Positions 37,606-46,649 of a stretch of DNA of 64,000 bases are shown here, piece after piece (position 1 is the first letter of the stretch; each line of letters begins with the position of its first letter). The notes under the pieces are model-generated. The model was not told the origin of the DNA. It made no database searches and saw only the letters and a program-made list of their open reading frames with translations. Origin of the DNA: Paraburkholderia caribensis (GTDB taxonomy: Bacteria; Pseudomonadota; Gammaproteobacteria; Burkholderiales; Burkholderiaceae); the NCBI RefSeq assembly GCF_002902945.1, contig NZ_CP026103.1:682001-746000 (forward strand), given 5' to 3'. A program made the position numbers and the translations under genes.

Positions 37606-38819
37606 GATCGGGTGCTCCCGGTGTGAGGCGTCGCTGTGATCCCGCGTGCGTCGGCGCTGAGGCGTTTCGAGTTTGCGTCGTTGCGGAACGTGACGGGCTG
37701 TTCGTTCGGCGCGAGCGTGGCGGGACGCTGGGCTGCGTCGCGCACCACGCGTACAACCTGCTCGTGATGAGGAGACTTGTCGCAGACGGGATCGGCATTG
37801 GCGGCGTCGTGCGTCAACAGATACGCCTGGCAACGGCAGCCGCCGAGGTCGTGGGTCTTTTCGTCGCAGCTCCGGCAAGGCTCCTTCATCCATTCGAAGC
37901 CGCGAAAGCGGTTGAACGCGTCGCTCTCATACCAGATATGCCCGAGCGGCGTGTCCTTCACGTTCGGAAACGTGAGGCCCGGCAGCGAGCGCGCCGAATG
38001 GCAGGGCAGCGCGGCGCCGTCGGGCGCGACGCCGAGAAACACCGAGCCCCAGCCGTTCATGCACCGCTTGGGCCGCGTTTCGAAGTAATCGGGCACGACG
38101 AAGAAAATCTTGCAGCGGTTGCCGATCTCCTTCCGGTAACGTTCGACCACGGCTTCCGCTTCGTGCAACTGCTCCGCGGTCGGCATCAGTTGCGCGCGGT
38201 TCGCGTGTGCCCAGCCGTAGTATTGCGTGTTCGCAAGCTCCAGATATTCGGCGCCCATGGCCAGCGCCATGTCGATGATCTTGTCGACATGCGGCAGGTT
38301 GTAGCGATGCAGCACGCAGTTGAGCACCATCGGAAAGCCATGCGCCTTGATCGAGCGCGCGACGCGGTTCTTCAGGTCGAAGGTGCGGGTGCTGCTGAGG
38401 AAGTCGTTGAGTTCCTGGGTCGAGTCCTGAAACGACAGTTGAATGTGATCGAGCCCGTTGGCCTTCAGCGTATCGAGCCGCGCCTCCGTCAGCCCGACGC
38501 CCGACGTGATGAGGTTCGTATAGAAGCCGAGATTGTGTGCTTCGGCGACCAGTTCTTCGAGGTCGGCGCGCATCAGCGGCTCGCCGCCGGAGAAGCCCAG
38601 TTGCGCGGCGCCGAGCTTGCGGCCCTGGCGTAACACGTCGATCCACTGCGCGGTACTCAGCTCGTCGCGATGACTGGTGTAGTCGACGGGGTTGTAGCAG
38701 AACGCGCAATGCAGCGGGCAACGGTAAGTCAGTTCCGCGAGCAGCCACAGCGGCGGGCCCACGCCGCTGCGCGCGGCCTGTTGCGCGTGTTCTGTTGCGG
38801 GTGTCGAGAGGTCGGTCAT
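37602..38819 (-). CDS. pqqE: PqqA peptide cyclase (radical SAM)
   Basis: 405 residues from ATG 38819 (GGAGTGACAGC before it); a start at 38840 would overlap pqqD. It forms the C-C bond between the Glu and Tyr of the PqqA peptide. The radical SAM cluster motif CPLHCAFC (C34, C38, C41) follows TY. GFSGGEPLMR is present, as are the SPASM-type auxiliary Cys region CRSCDEKTHDLGGCRCQAY and a distal Cys. It works on PqqA bound to PqqD. The tail of about 30 residues after VVRVVRDAAQ looks variable. Confidence 0.95.
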   Translation of the reverse strand: MTDLSTPATEHAQQAARSGVGPPLWLLAELTYRCPLHCAFCYNPVDYTSHRDELSTAQWIDVLRQGRKLGAAQLGFSGGEPLMRADLEELVAEAHNLGFYTNLITSGVGLTEARLDTLKANGLDHIQLSFQDSTQELNDFLSSTRTFDLKNRVARSIKAHGFPMVLNCVLHRYNLPHVDKIIDMALAMGAEYLELANTQYYGWAHANRAQLMPTAEQLHEAEAVVERYRKEIGNRCKIFFVVPDYFETRPKRCMNGWGSVFLGVAPDGAALPCHSARSLPGLTFPNVKDTPLGHIWYESDAFNRFRGFEWMKEPCRSCDEKTHDLGGCRCQAYLLTHDAANADPVCDKSPHHEQVVRVVRDAAQRPATLAPNEQPVTFRNDANSKRLSADARGITATPHTGSTRS

Positions 38820-38823
38820 GCTG

Positions 38824-39108
38824 TCACTCCAGCCAGCCACGCGAGCGCGCGTGGTCGACGAAGGCTTCGACTTCCGGCGTCAGTCCCGTCGCGTTGAACG
38901 CCGTTTCCAGTTCCGCGACGAGCGTCGGGATGTCGCGCGTGCCGTCGCAACGCAACAGGATTTGCGCCGCACTCTGGTTCAGCTTCACCATGCCTTCGGG
39001 ATACAGCAGCACATGCGCGTCCTGTGCCGGTTCCCATTGCAGGCGAAACAGGCTGCTCAGTTTCGGGCCGCGTTTGTCCGTGGCTTGCGCGTTGTCATGA
39101 GTGTTCAT
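38824..39108 (-). CDS. pqqD: PQQ biosynthesis peptide chaperone PqqD
   Basis: 94 residues from ATG 39108, overlapping the pqqC stop (ATGA). PqqD binds the PqqA precursor and presents it to PqqE. The family core is visible: FRLQWEPAQDAHVLLYPEGM, VKLNQSAAQILLRCDGTRDI and VDHARSRGWLE. Length is normal. It stops four bases before pqqE. Confidence 0.94.
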   Translation of the reverse strand: MNTHDNAQATDKRGPKLSSLFRLQWEPAQDAHVLLYPEGMVKLNQSAAQILLRCDGTRDIPTLVAELETAFNATGLTPEVEAFVDHARSRGWLE

Positions 39109-39854
39109 GCCGGGAACGCCTTTTCTATCGCGTCGAGCATCGTCCAGAGAATGTCGAGCTTGAATTGCAGAATGTCGAGCGCGCGTTCCTGCTGCTCGCG
39201 CGTGCGGAAATGATCGAGCGTGACGGCGAGGCCATGCTCGACATCGCGCTGCGCAAGCGAGATGCGCGAACGGAAATACGCCAGGCCCTCTGGCTTGATC
39301 CACGGGTAATGCTCGGGCCACGTCGAAAGCCGGTCCTTGTGGATCTGCGGCGCGAAGATTTCCGTGAGCGACGAGCAGACGGCTTCCTGCCATGGCGCGC
39401 GCCGTGCGAAGTTCACATACGCGTCGACGGCGAAGCGCACGCCGGGCACCACGTGTTCCAGCGACCACAATTCATCGCGCGAGAGCCCGACGGCATCGCC
39501 CAGCCGCGCCCACGTTTCGATGCCGCCTTCATCCTCGCCATAGCCGTCGTGATCGAGAATGCGCAGCACCCAGCGGCGGCGCGTTTCGCGATCGGGGCAA
39601 TTCGACAGGACGGCGGCATCCTTCAGCGGAATGTTGATCTGATAGTAGAAGCGGTTCGCGACCCAGCCGCGAATCTGCTCGCGCGTGCATCCGCCGCTGT
39701 TCATCTTCACGTTGAACGGGTGATGGATGTGATACGCCTGTCCCTTCGCGCGCAATTGCGCTTCGAATTCTGCTCGGGTCCATGCCGGGCCGATGTCGCC
39801 TTTGAAACTCATCCGTCGGGTCTCCGTATCAGTGGTCTGCTTTTGCGTTTGCAT
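39105..39854 (-). CDS. pqqC: Pyrroloquinoline-quinone synthase PqqC
   Basis: 249 residues. Cofactor-free oxidase that performs the last ring closure and oxidation to PQQ. Family motifs include YHIHHPFNVKMNSGGC, the FYYQINIPLKDAA helix, DHDGYGEDEGGIETW and EHVVPGVRFAVDAYV. The first 14 residues are variable; ATG at residue 15 is an alternative. It starts nine bases after the pqqB stop. Confidence 0.95.
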   Translation of the reverse strand: MQTQKQTTDTETRRMSFKGDIGPAWTRAEFEAQLRAKGQAYHIHHPFNVKMNSGGCTREQIRGWVANRFYYQINIPLKDAAVLSNCPDRETRRRWVLRILDHDGYGEDEGGIETWARLGDAVGLSRDELWSLEHVVPGVRFAVDAYVNFARRAPWQEAVCSSLTEIFAPQIHKDRLSTWPEHYPWIKPEGLAYFRSRISLAQRDVEHGLAVTLDHFRTREQQERALDILQFKLDILWTMLDAIEKAFPA

Positions 39855-39863
39855 CTGCGCGAC

Positions 39864-40784
39864 TCACAGCTCGAACAGCATCCCGTCGTGCGCGACTTCG
39901 ATGCCGTGCTGCGCCAGTGTGCGCCGTTCGGGGCCGTCGTCGATCAGGATCGGGTTCGTGTTGTTGATATGTATTAGCACCTTTCGCGCGTTCGGCCTAT
40001 CGAGCGAATCCAGCACGTCGATCATGCCGCCCGGTCCCGTTTGCGCGAGATGGCCCATGTCGGCAGCCGTCTTTTTCGACAGGCCGAGTTCGATCATTTC
40101 GTCGGGGGTCCAGAGCGTGCCGTCGACGAGCAGCAGGTCGGCGCTGCGCATCGCCTCGCGCACAGGCGGTTCGAGCACGCCGAGGCCGGGCGCATAGAAC
40201 ACGCGCTTGCCGGAGCCGGGCGCCGTCAGCAGCAGGCCGATGTTGTCGCCGCGCTGCGGCGCCGCGCGATGCGGCGAATAGGGCGGCGCCTTGCTCGACA
40301 GCGGCAGCGCCTCGATGCGCACGCCGGGCAAGGCGGCGATCTCGAACGGGCCTGCATCGAGCTCAATGGTGTGACGTTCGATGCCGCAGTAGTGCGACAG
40401 AATCGACACGACGGGAAAACCTGTCGACAGGTCTTGCCAGACGGCATCCGTCGCATGCAGCGGCAACGGCGCGCTGTTTTCGCGCAGCATCAGCAGGCCC
40501 GTTACGTGGTCGATCTGCGCGTCCATCAGCAGCACGGCTGCGATACCCGTGTCGCGCGCATGGCGTGCTGGCTGCATTTCAGGATTCGCAGCGATCTGCG
40601 CGAGGATATCGGGCGATGCGTTGACGAGCAGCCACGCCATGCCATCGACGCTCACTGCAATCGACGACTGCGTGCGCCGCCGCGCCGCGATCGTGCCTTT
40701 GCGCACGCCGTCGCAATTGCGGCAGTTGCAGTTCCATTGCGGAAAGCCGCCGCCCGCCGACGAACCGAGCACCTTGACCTTCAT
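39864..40784 (-). CDS. pqqB: PQQ biosynthesis protein PqqB
   Basis: 306 residues, metallo-beta-lactamase-fold oxidoreductase of the pathway. It starts MKVKVLGSSAGGGFPQWNCN with the NCNCRNCDGVR cysteine motif of PqqB, and has the MDAQIDHVTGLLMLRE, HYCGIERH and FYAPGLG segments. It heads the pqqBCDE block, 70 bp after the cytochrome b561 gene. No pqqA precedes it: the 70-bp gap encodes no Glu-x3-Tyr peptide. Confidence 0.95.
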   Translation of the reverse strand: MKVKVLGSSAGGGFPQWNCNCRNCDGVRKGTIAARRRTQSSIAVSVDGMAWLLVNASPDILAQIAANPEMQPARHARDTGIAAVLLMDAQIDHVTGLLMLRENSAPLPLHATDAVWQDLSTGFPVVSILSHYCGIERHTIELDAGPFEIAALPGVRIEALPLSSKAPPYSPHRAAPQRGDNIGLLLTAPGSGKRVFYAPGLGVLEPPVREAMRSADLLLVDGTLWTPDEMIELGLSKKTAADMGHLAQTGPGGMIDVLDSLDRPNARKVLIHINNTNPILIDDGPERRTLAQHGIEVAHDGMLFEL

Positions 40785-40854
40785 CGTTACCTTGCTCCCG
40801 AAAGAACGTGCAAAAACGCCTTTGAAACCGGCCTCGAATGATGAGCGCCGCGCA

Positions 40855-41421
40855 TCACGGCAACATCCTGCGCAACAGCCCGTCGCGGTCGATCAGCTGA
40901 TGCTTGAGCGCGCCCGCGACGTGCAACGCGATCAACGCAATGAAGATCCATGCGGTGATCTCATGAATGGTGAACCAGAAATGGCGCAACGCCTTGTCGT
41001 CCCAACCCCACTTCGGCAGCAGCAGTCCCCAGAAACGCGTGCCGTACGTGTTGAACGACGAGCCGAGATAGCCCGTCACCGGCATTGCGATCATTGCAGC
41101 GTATAAAAGAACCTGCGTAGCGCTCGCGGCGGCGCGTTGCCACGCTCGCATCGGCGGCAACGGCGGCCTGCCGGATACCATGACAACTCCGATGCGCATC
41201 AGCACCAGCAGGAAAATCGTCAAGCCAAGCGACTTGTGAAAGTTGATCAGCACGGCCTTGAACGGCAGGCCGCGCGGCAATCCGACCATATAGAGGCCAA
41301 TGCCGAGCATCGCGATGATGCAGATTGCGATCAGCCAATGCAGCACGATCAGCGCCATCGGGAAGCGCTCGGGCCTCTCTATGCCGCTGCGCGCGATATC
41401 GGTCGAGCGTGTCGCGTTCAT
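40855..41421 (-). CDS. Cytochrome b561 family protein
   Basis: 188 residues from ATG 41421 (GAGGGAACC upstream). Four transmembrane helices with the expected haem-ligating histidines (VLHWLIAICII, NFHKSLGLTIF, HFWFTIHEITAW, ALHVAGALKHQL). It is a prokaryotic di-haem quinone-linked cytochrome b of the Ni/Fe-hydrogenase-like/b561 superfamily. It lies 14 bp after fhcC and before pqqB, so it may carry electrons between quinone and a periplasmic C1 dehydrogenase; the partner is not known. Confidence 0.88.
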   Translation of the reverse strand: MNATRSTDIARSGIERPERFPMALIVLHWLIAICIIAMLGIGLYMVGLPRGLPFKAVLINFHKSLGLTIFLLVLMRIGVVMVSGRPPLPPMRAWQRAAASATQVLLYAAMIAMPVTGYLGSSFNTYGTRFWGLLLPKWGWDDKALRHFWFTIHEITAWIFIALIALHVAGALKHQLIDRDGLLRRMLP

Positions 41422-41435
41422 GTCGGTTCCCTCGA

Positions 41436-42299
41436 TCATTCGACGACCAGCAGTTCGCCGCGTCCATCGACTGCAAGATCGCCCGCGTAGCGCTGCGGCG
41501 GCGTGCGGGCGTCGAGTGCTGCAAACGGCGCGAGGCGTTGCGCGACGGCAGTGCTCACGGCCGACGCCGCCTCGCATTCGGCCTTGAGCGCGCGCGCGAA
41601 CAGCGACCAGAACACGTCGAAGCCGCGTCCTCCCGTGGTGAAGGTGGGCGGGATACGCTCAGGCCGTTGCAACATCAACAGCGTGCCGCGCCGCATGCCG
41701 TAACCATAGTGTGCGCCGACCCGGCCCGCAATGCCGATCGTCCCGGCGACGATTCGCGAGGCCGCGTAATCGCCCGCGTCGCCGCCTGTCAACAGCGTGC
41801 CGCGCCGCATCCGGTCGCCGAGCCGCGCGCCCGCATTGCCCGCCACGATCAGCGTGCCGCCTGTCATGCCTTCCATGCCGCCGGGCAGCGCGCCTGCCGC
41901 GAAGTCGCCGCAATGACCCGCGACGACGAGCGTTCCGCCGCGCATTTCGCAGCCTGCGAAATGGCCTGCGTCGCCCGCTATGTCGAGGGTGCCACCCGTC
42001 ATGCGCAGGCCCGCGTAGTCGCCCGCCGGGCCGCTGATGCGCAGACTGCCCGCGTCGAGCTGCGCGCCGAGCCGGTCCAGCCAGCTTGCGTCGCCTTCGA
42101 TCACGAGACGTGCGTCATCGCCGTTCGGATCGACGGCTACGTCGAACAGATCGCCGATTGCGCACGCTTCGTTGCCCGCAGGCAGCAACCGATGCGCAAT
42201 CTCCGCGCCCGACAGCGCCGACAAGGCGGACGGCAGCAGCGGCGAGCCATCCACACGAAAACCCGGCGCGGCTTTGACGCGCAACGTGATGGTGCTCAT
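41436..42299 (-). CDS. fhcC: Formyltransferase/hydrolase complex subunit C
   Basis: 287 residues, start ATG 42299 overlapping the fhcD stop (ATGA). Related to formylmethanofuran dehydrogenase subunit C. It is dominated by a right-handed beta-helix with GG-rich repeats (GGTLDIAGDAGHFAG, GGTLVVAGHCGDFAA, GGTLIVAGNAGARLG). Part of the bacterial FhcABCD complex that converts formyl-H4MPT to formate via methylofuran. Confidence 0.94.
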   Translation of the reverse strand: MSTITLRVKAAPGFRVDGSPLLPSALSALSGAEIAHRLLPAGNEACAIGDLFDVAVDPNGDDARLVIEGDASWLDRLGAQLDAGSLRISGPAGDYAGLRMTGGTLDIAGDAGHFAGCEMRGGTLVVAGHCGDFAAGALPGGMEGMTGGTLIVAGNAGARLGDRMRRGTLLTGGDAGDYAASRIVAGTIGIAGRVGAHYGYGMRRGTLLMLQRPERIPPTFTTGGRGFDVFWSLFARALKAECEAASAVSTAVAQRLAPFAALDARTPPQRYAGDLAVDGRGELLVVE

Positions 42300-43246
42300 G
42301 TCGCGCTGCCGTTTTTTGGGCGCTGCACAATGCCCGCAGCCAGTTCGCGCAGCTTGAAGTGGTAGGGCCCGAGCTTGCCGCCATAGTTCCCGGCCGAAAT
42401 ACGCACCACGCCCGTGCCCGCCGCGGATGCCGCCTCGATGCCCGCCGTCATCGCCGCGCCGACGTCCGCGTCCGTCAGCCCGTCGATGACGATCTCCAGC
42501 ACGCAACCCGTCTGCGCATCGAGTTCGCTGCGCTGCGACAAGCCGGCGAGGGTCGGGCAGAACGCGTCGTTGGTGGAGGCGACGGCGCCTTTGTACTTCG
42601 AGCCGATCTTCGATCCCGACCGCACGACGCCGCCCGGGAACGGTGTAATCACATTCGCAAGCCGGTGCATCGCGGCGACGGCGGCTTCGGCGCCCGCTAA
42701 CGCGCTGTCCAGATCGCGCGCGAGCAGCAGCAGGTTGCCGCCGCCGACCGCCTTGACCGTCTGCACGGATTCTTCGCAGACAAACTCGCCGTCCATCACG
42801 GGCACGCGCCAGTAGCGCACGCCGCCGAGTACTTTCGATATCTGCCAGCCGTCGCCAAAAAAGCGCAGCGAGCCGCCAAGCGGCGCGACGTCCGACAACG
42901 GCGCACGCGTCGTCGCGGGATCGATGCCGTTGTAGACGGCCGTGGTAGGGCAGGTCAGCACGCATTGTCCGACGCGCCGCGCGATCTGCTTGACCAGTTC
43001 CTTCGACGATACCGCGAAAATCAGCACCGAAATGCCGGGACGCCCGTCGGGTGTCGCGTCGGCCGCGATGTCGTGCTCGATGCCCGCTTCGCAGCCGCAG
43101 TCGATCACCGAGGTCGCGAAACCCGTCAGCGAGTCGGCTGCCGCGCGCGCCCAGCGCGGCGTGTGCGCGGTGATGACGAGGCGGGTCGCCTTCATCGGGA
43201 ACGCTTCCGCGAAGGTGTCGTCGATCAGGGTGTCGTTGATCTGCAT
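42296..43246 (-). CDS. fhcD: Formylmethanofuran--tetrahydromethanopterin formyltransferase
   Basis: 316 residues from ATG 43246. Transfers the formyl group between H4MPT and methylofuran in the Fhc complex. The family N-terminus (INDTLIDDTFAEAFPMKATRLVITAHT) and the GIDPATTRAPLSDVAPLGGSLRFFGDGWQ and FPGGVVRSGSKIGSKYK motifs are intact, and length is normal. It starts 13 bases after the fhcA stop with AGGCGGA as ribosome site. Confidence 0.95.
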   Translation of the reverse strand: MQINDTLIDDTFAEAFPMKATRLVITAHTPRWARAAADSLTGFATSVIDCGCEAGIEHDIAADATPDGRPGISVLIFAVSSKELVKQIARRVGQCVLTCPTTAVYNGIDPATTRAPLSDVAPLGGSLRFFGDGWQISKVLGGVRYWRVPVMDGEFVCEESVQTVKAVGGGNLLLLARDLDSALAGAEAAVAAMHRLANVITPFPGGVVRSGSKIGSKYKGAVASTNDAFCPTLAGLSQRSELDAQTGCVLEIVIDGLTDADVGAAMTAGIEAASAAGTGVVRISAGNYGGKLGPYHFKLRELAAGIVQRPKNGSAT

Positions 43247-43259
43247 CGCGCGTCCGCCT

Positions 43260-44960
43260 TCATGCTCGCGCGAGGCACGCGACGGGCAACAGCCGTCCGC
43301 CGCGGCAGCATGCGCAGATTTCGTCGTCGCTGATCGCGGCATGCGCGAAGTTCGTGGCGAGGTTCGCCTCGCTGTACTGGCGCACGGTCTTTTCGATGGT
43401 CCTGTCGTAGTCGGGCGAGACGAAGTGGATGCCGCCCGTTGGCGTCGACACCAGGTTGCCGTCGCGCGCGACCAGTTGGCCGTCCTTGAACACATAAGCG
43501 GGCGACGTGAACATCCGCTCGCGGTCCGCATCGTCGCGATACACGGCGATGTCGGCGGCGGCGCCCGGCGCGAGATGGCCGCGATCCTTGAGCCCCAGCA
43601 GGCGCGCCGGGCCGGCGCGCGTGATGATCGCGATGTCGTACAGCGAGAACTCGCGCGTGAGTTCCGGCAGCGCGCTCGCCACCTTCGCTTCCGGATGCAG
43701 CCGGTCGATCTGCGCGTCGCGGAACGACTTGTCCATCAGCAGGCGGATCAGATGCGGATAACTCGTGAACGGCCCGCCGTTCGGATGATCGGTCGTCATC
43801 GACACGCGCCACGGGTCGTCCACCAGCAGGAAGATTTCGAGGCCGATGATCCATTGCAGCGCATTCACATAGCTTTGCTCGCGATAGCGGAACGGCACGA
43901 CGCCGCACCCCGCATCGCATTCGATATCGCCGACGATCCACTTGTGCGGCCGCGCGAGCGGCGCATTTTTGAACTGCATCATCGTGTCGCCGGAAGCGGT
44001 CACGGTCTGCCCGAAAATGATCTGCCCAACGTCGATCGACACGTTGGGCCGCGCGTTGACGGCCTCGGCAATCGCCCGCGCGCCCGACGAAAACTTGCGC
44101 GGGCCTTCCGTGCCGTAGCTGTGAAACTGGATGTGCGTGAGATGAATGGGCAGGCCGCCGGCGGCGTCCATCGTCGCGATGGTCGAATCGATATTGCCCG
44201 GCACGCCCAGGTTGCTGGCGTGGACGTGCAGCGGATGCGGCACGCGCAGTTCCGTCAGCGCGCGTGTCAGCGTGCGCAACACGTCGCGCGGTGTGATGCC
44301 GTAATGCACGTGCGCTTCGTCGACATCGAGCGAACGCTGGTTGAACTTGAATGCCGAGATGCCGCCCGGGTTGACCACCTTCACGCCGAGCGCGCGGCTT
44401 GCGTGCATCGTCCAGCCCACATAATCGCGCACCCGCTCGAAGTCGTCTTTCGCGGCGAGCATCTGCAGCAGCAGTTCGTCGTTGCCGAGCATCACGTAAG
44501 CGCCGTGATCGATGATCGGCGTGTCGCCCATTTCCAGATGCGCGTGGCGCGCGTTCGACGCGATCATCGCGGGCTCGAAGGCCGCCGTGTAGCCCATTTC
44601 GGCGTAACGGTAGCCGGTGGCGAGCGTGCCCGGCGTGCAGACGCCGCACGACGGCATGCGCAGATAGCGGCCGCGTTCATCCTGCACGGCTTCGTACGAT
44701 GCATCGCGCGGCGCGTCGTCGCGATGATCTTCGGGCAACAGCAGCCGCGACAGGTTCGTCTTGCCGCCGCCGATGTGCGAATGCAGATCGATGCCGCCCG
44801 CCATCACGATCATGCCTTGCGCATCGTAGTCGCGATCGACGGCACCGTCGGCGGGCGCGTCGACGATGCGGCCATCGCGGATATAGAGGTCGCGCAGCTC
44901 GCCGTCGACGCCGTTCGCGGGATCGTAGACGCGGCCGCCTCGGAGTCGCGCGATGCTCAT
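43260..44960 (-). CDS. fhcA: Formyltransferase/hydrolase complex subunit A (formylmethanofuran hydrolase)
   Basis: 566 residues from ATG 44960, overlapping the fhcB stop (ATGA). Amidohydrolase-fold subunit that hydrolyses formylmethanofuran to formate. It has the metal-binding GIDLHSHIGGGK motif, the carbamylated-Lys region near GISAFKFNQRS, HVHASNLG, HLTHIQFHSYG and the TTDHPNGGPF aspartate motif. Residues 50-420 form the barrel. Catalytic subunit of the complex together with FhcD. Confidence 0.95.
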   Translation of the reverse strand: MSIARLRGGRVYDPANGVDGELRDLYIRDGRIVDAPADGAVDRDYDAQGMIVMAGGIDLHSHIGGGKTNLSRLLLPEDHRDDAPRDASYEAVQDERGRYLRMPSCGVCTPGTLATGYRYAEMGYTAAFEPAMIASNARHAHLEMGDTPIIDHGAYVMLGNDELLLQMLAAKDDFERVRDYVGWTMHASRALGVKVVNPGGISAFKFNQRSLDVDEAHVHYGITPRDVLRTLTRALTELRVPHPLHVHASNLGVPGNIDSTIATMDAAGGLPIHLTHIQFHSYGTEGPRKFSSGARAIAEAVNARPNVSIDVGQIIFGQTVTASGDTMMQFKNAPLARPHKWIVGDIECDAGCGVVPFRYREQSYVNALQWIIGLEIFLLVDDPWRVSMTTDHPNGGPFTSYPHLIRLLMDKSFRDAQIDRLHPEAKVASALPELTREFSLYDIAIITRAGPARLLGLKDRGHLAPGAAADIAVYRDDADRERMFTSPAYVFKDGQLVARDGNLVSTPTGGIHFVSPDYDRTIEKTVRQYSEANLATNFAHAAISDDEICACCRGGRLLPVACLARA

Positions 44961-46345
44961 GCCGGGCTCCGTGTCTGCGCGGCGCGTGCAGCGAGCGCGT
45001 CGGCCAGATGCGTCGCGATGGACGCGACGGTTGGCAGCGCAACGTGCCGCGCCGCATGCAGCGGCACGACGACGGACGTATCGACGCGAAACAGGTGGCC
45101 ATCGCTGTCGATGCCGGGCGTCGCGACGGGAATGAAGATCGTCTTCGCGCCGCGCGCGTGCGGATCGAGCGCGGAGCCGAGCGCCGGCGTGCCGAGCACG
45201 ATCAAAGGCGTGTTCGCGTCGAGCGTGGACGGCGGCGGATGCGGGTCGAAGCTCGCCGTCCACAGCAACGCATCCGCTTCGCGCGCGGCGAGCAGACGTT
45301 CGGTGCGATAGCGATACGGATCGTGGTCGAGCGGCGGCGTGCCGGGTGGCCGGTCGGGCTTCGACACGCGTGTCCGTAACGGAAAGCCCGACAGCCACGC
45401 GACCGTCTGGTTGACGCTCAGCACGCCGTCCGCGCCGCCGAGGGTCAGGACGCCTGCCCGGTTCGTGCGGTTGATCGCCTTGACGATGCGATGCAGCGCT
45501 TCGATCAGCAGCGCCGCATGCGGGTGAGGCAACGCGGCGGGTTCGATCACGAAGGCCGTGTAGCGCGCTTGCGCGATGCGCGCCATCAACGAGGCGAGCG
45601 AGTTCGCGATGCCCGCGCCGTCATCGAGAGATTCGGCCCGGCGGCCTTCTGCCAGCGCCGACCAGAGCGCGAGCACGTCGTGCGGCGAAGCGTCGGCGAG
45701 TAGCGAGGTACTACGCGTGTCAGTCGCCTGACTGGCGGCCGGATCGGTTGCGCAACAGACGAAGCGGATGTCGCGCTGCATCGACGTGCCGCTCGCAATG
45801 CGCTCGTAAAAGCGCGGATGCCGGGCGGCGGGCTCGCATGAGAAAACCACCAGCAGATCGGCGCGCGAGCGCACTTCCGACAAGGTCGTGAAGAACGCGC
45901 CGCGATCCTGCAGCGCGAGCGTCGCAGCGCTCAGCGCGTCGCCATGCAGCGAATCGAGGACCGCGCCGCAGCCGGCAGCAAGCGCATAGAGCGCGCGCGC
46001 ACCGGCGATATCCGTTGCGCAGCCGCCAAAGAGCGGCCGGCGAGCCTGCGCGAGCACGGCGGCGGCTGCGTCGAGCGCGATATCGAGCGAGACGGGGGCG
46101 CCGTCGATACCGGGCGAGCAGACGTTGTCGCCGGCGTCATGGCGAGCCAGGGCATCGGCGAGCCGCGCGCATTGCGTGTGGGGTGCTGCGAGCGTCTGGG
46201 CACGGGAGAGATGGGCCTCGATGTCGTCGCACAGCAAAGGGCAGAACGGGCAGGTCCAGTCGCGGCTCGTCGAAACGGATGGCAATGGCCCATCGGCGGC
46301 GGATGTCGCGTTGACATGTGTGACGGGGGACGTGGACTCGTGCAT
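44957..46345 (-). CDS. fhcB: Formyltransferase/hydrolase complex subunit B
   Basis: 462 residues from ATG 46345. Related to formylmethanofuran dehydrogenase subunit B but in bacteria without redox function; it binds the FhcC subunit. The N-terminal WTCPFCPLLCDDIEAH motif is typical, and the mid-part (GGADGVLSVNQTVAWLSGFPLRT) matches the family. The 30 residues before WTCPFC are longer than I expect. A TTG at 46285 is an alternative start, and a sigma-54-like site lies so close to 46345 that the transcript would have almost no leader. Confidence 0.9.
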   Translation of the reverse strand: MHESTSPVTHVNATSAADGPLPSVSTSRDWTCPFCPLLCDDIEAHLSRAQTLAAPHTQCARLADALARHDAGDNVCSPGIDGAPVSLDIALDAAAAVLAQARRPLFGGCATDIAGARALYALAAGCGAVLDSLHGDALSAATLALQDRGAFFTTLSEVRSRADLLVVFSCEPAARHPRFYERIASGTSMQRDIRFVCCATDPAASQATDTRSTSLLADASPHDVLALWSALAEGRRAESLDDGAGIANSLASLMARIAQARYTAFVIEPAALPHPHAALLIEALHRIVKAINRTNRAGVLTLGGADGVLSVNQTVAWLSGFPLRTRVSKPDRPPGTPPLDHDPYRYRTERLLAAREADALLWTASFDPHPPPSTLDANTPLIVLGTPALGSALDPHARGAKTIFIPVATPGIDSDGHLFRVDTSVVVPLHAARHVALPTVASIATHLADALAARAAQTRSPA

Positions 46346-46649
46346 AAGACCCCGATCAGCAAGGTCCGTGCCGATTTCATCGCCAGTTGGCGGCGGCCTT
46401 GGGCCAGCAAGCCGCTGGGCGTTTCGACGTGACCGCGCGGGCAAAACGCGCGGAAACGGCCCGCTGCGCCGAACCTGAACACCTCATGGGCGAGCCGGGA
46501 CATCCCGCCGCGCGACAGGCCGCGCGCAGCACAGTATGTGCTTCGCGCTGCAACAGTGTGTCACTTGAGGACAGTGGGCGGCCCATTGCCCATGCGAGCC
46601 GCGCCGTTGCTGCGCCGCGGGCCGCGTGGCATGGATATTGTTTCGCGGA
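46346..46649 (-). other. Intergenic region between the HisA-like gene and fhcB
   Basis: 304 bp. Open frames here (for example 46377-46586 on the minus strand) look like GC-driven artefacts: Arg/Ser/Ala-rich, no ribosome site. It holds the sigma-54-like site described separately and no clear terminator. No repeat or RNA gene seen. Confidence 0.5.
46358..46374 (-). promoter_or_regulatory. Candidate sigma-54 promoter of the fhc-pqq operon
   Basis: Minus strand reads CGGCACG-GACC-TTGCT, matching the -24/-12 consensus TGGCACG-N4-TTGCW at all but the first base, with the required GG-N10-GC spacing. It is intergenic and points at fhcB. Predicted start of transcription is near 46347, only two bases before the ATG at 46345. 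So either the start codon is internal, the mRNA is leaderless, or the match is by chance. Confidence 0.5.

Noticed and set aside
40788..40856. Short minus-strand peptide just before pqqB considered as pqqA
   Set aside because: It lacks the Glu-x3-Tyr motif and a ribosome site; the true pqqA is at 52700-52774.
42942..45311. 789-codon plus-strand open frame opposite fhcA/fhcB/fhcD
   Set aside because: Antisense shadow; crosses several well-supported genes and lacks a domain.
46377..46586. 69-codon frame between the HisA-like gene and fhcB
   Set aside because: Composition-driven, no ribosome site, no recognisable family.
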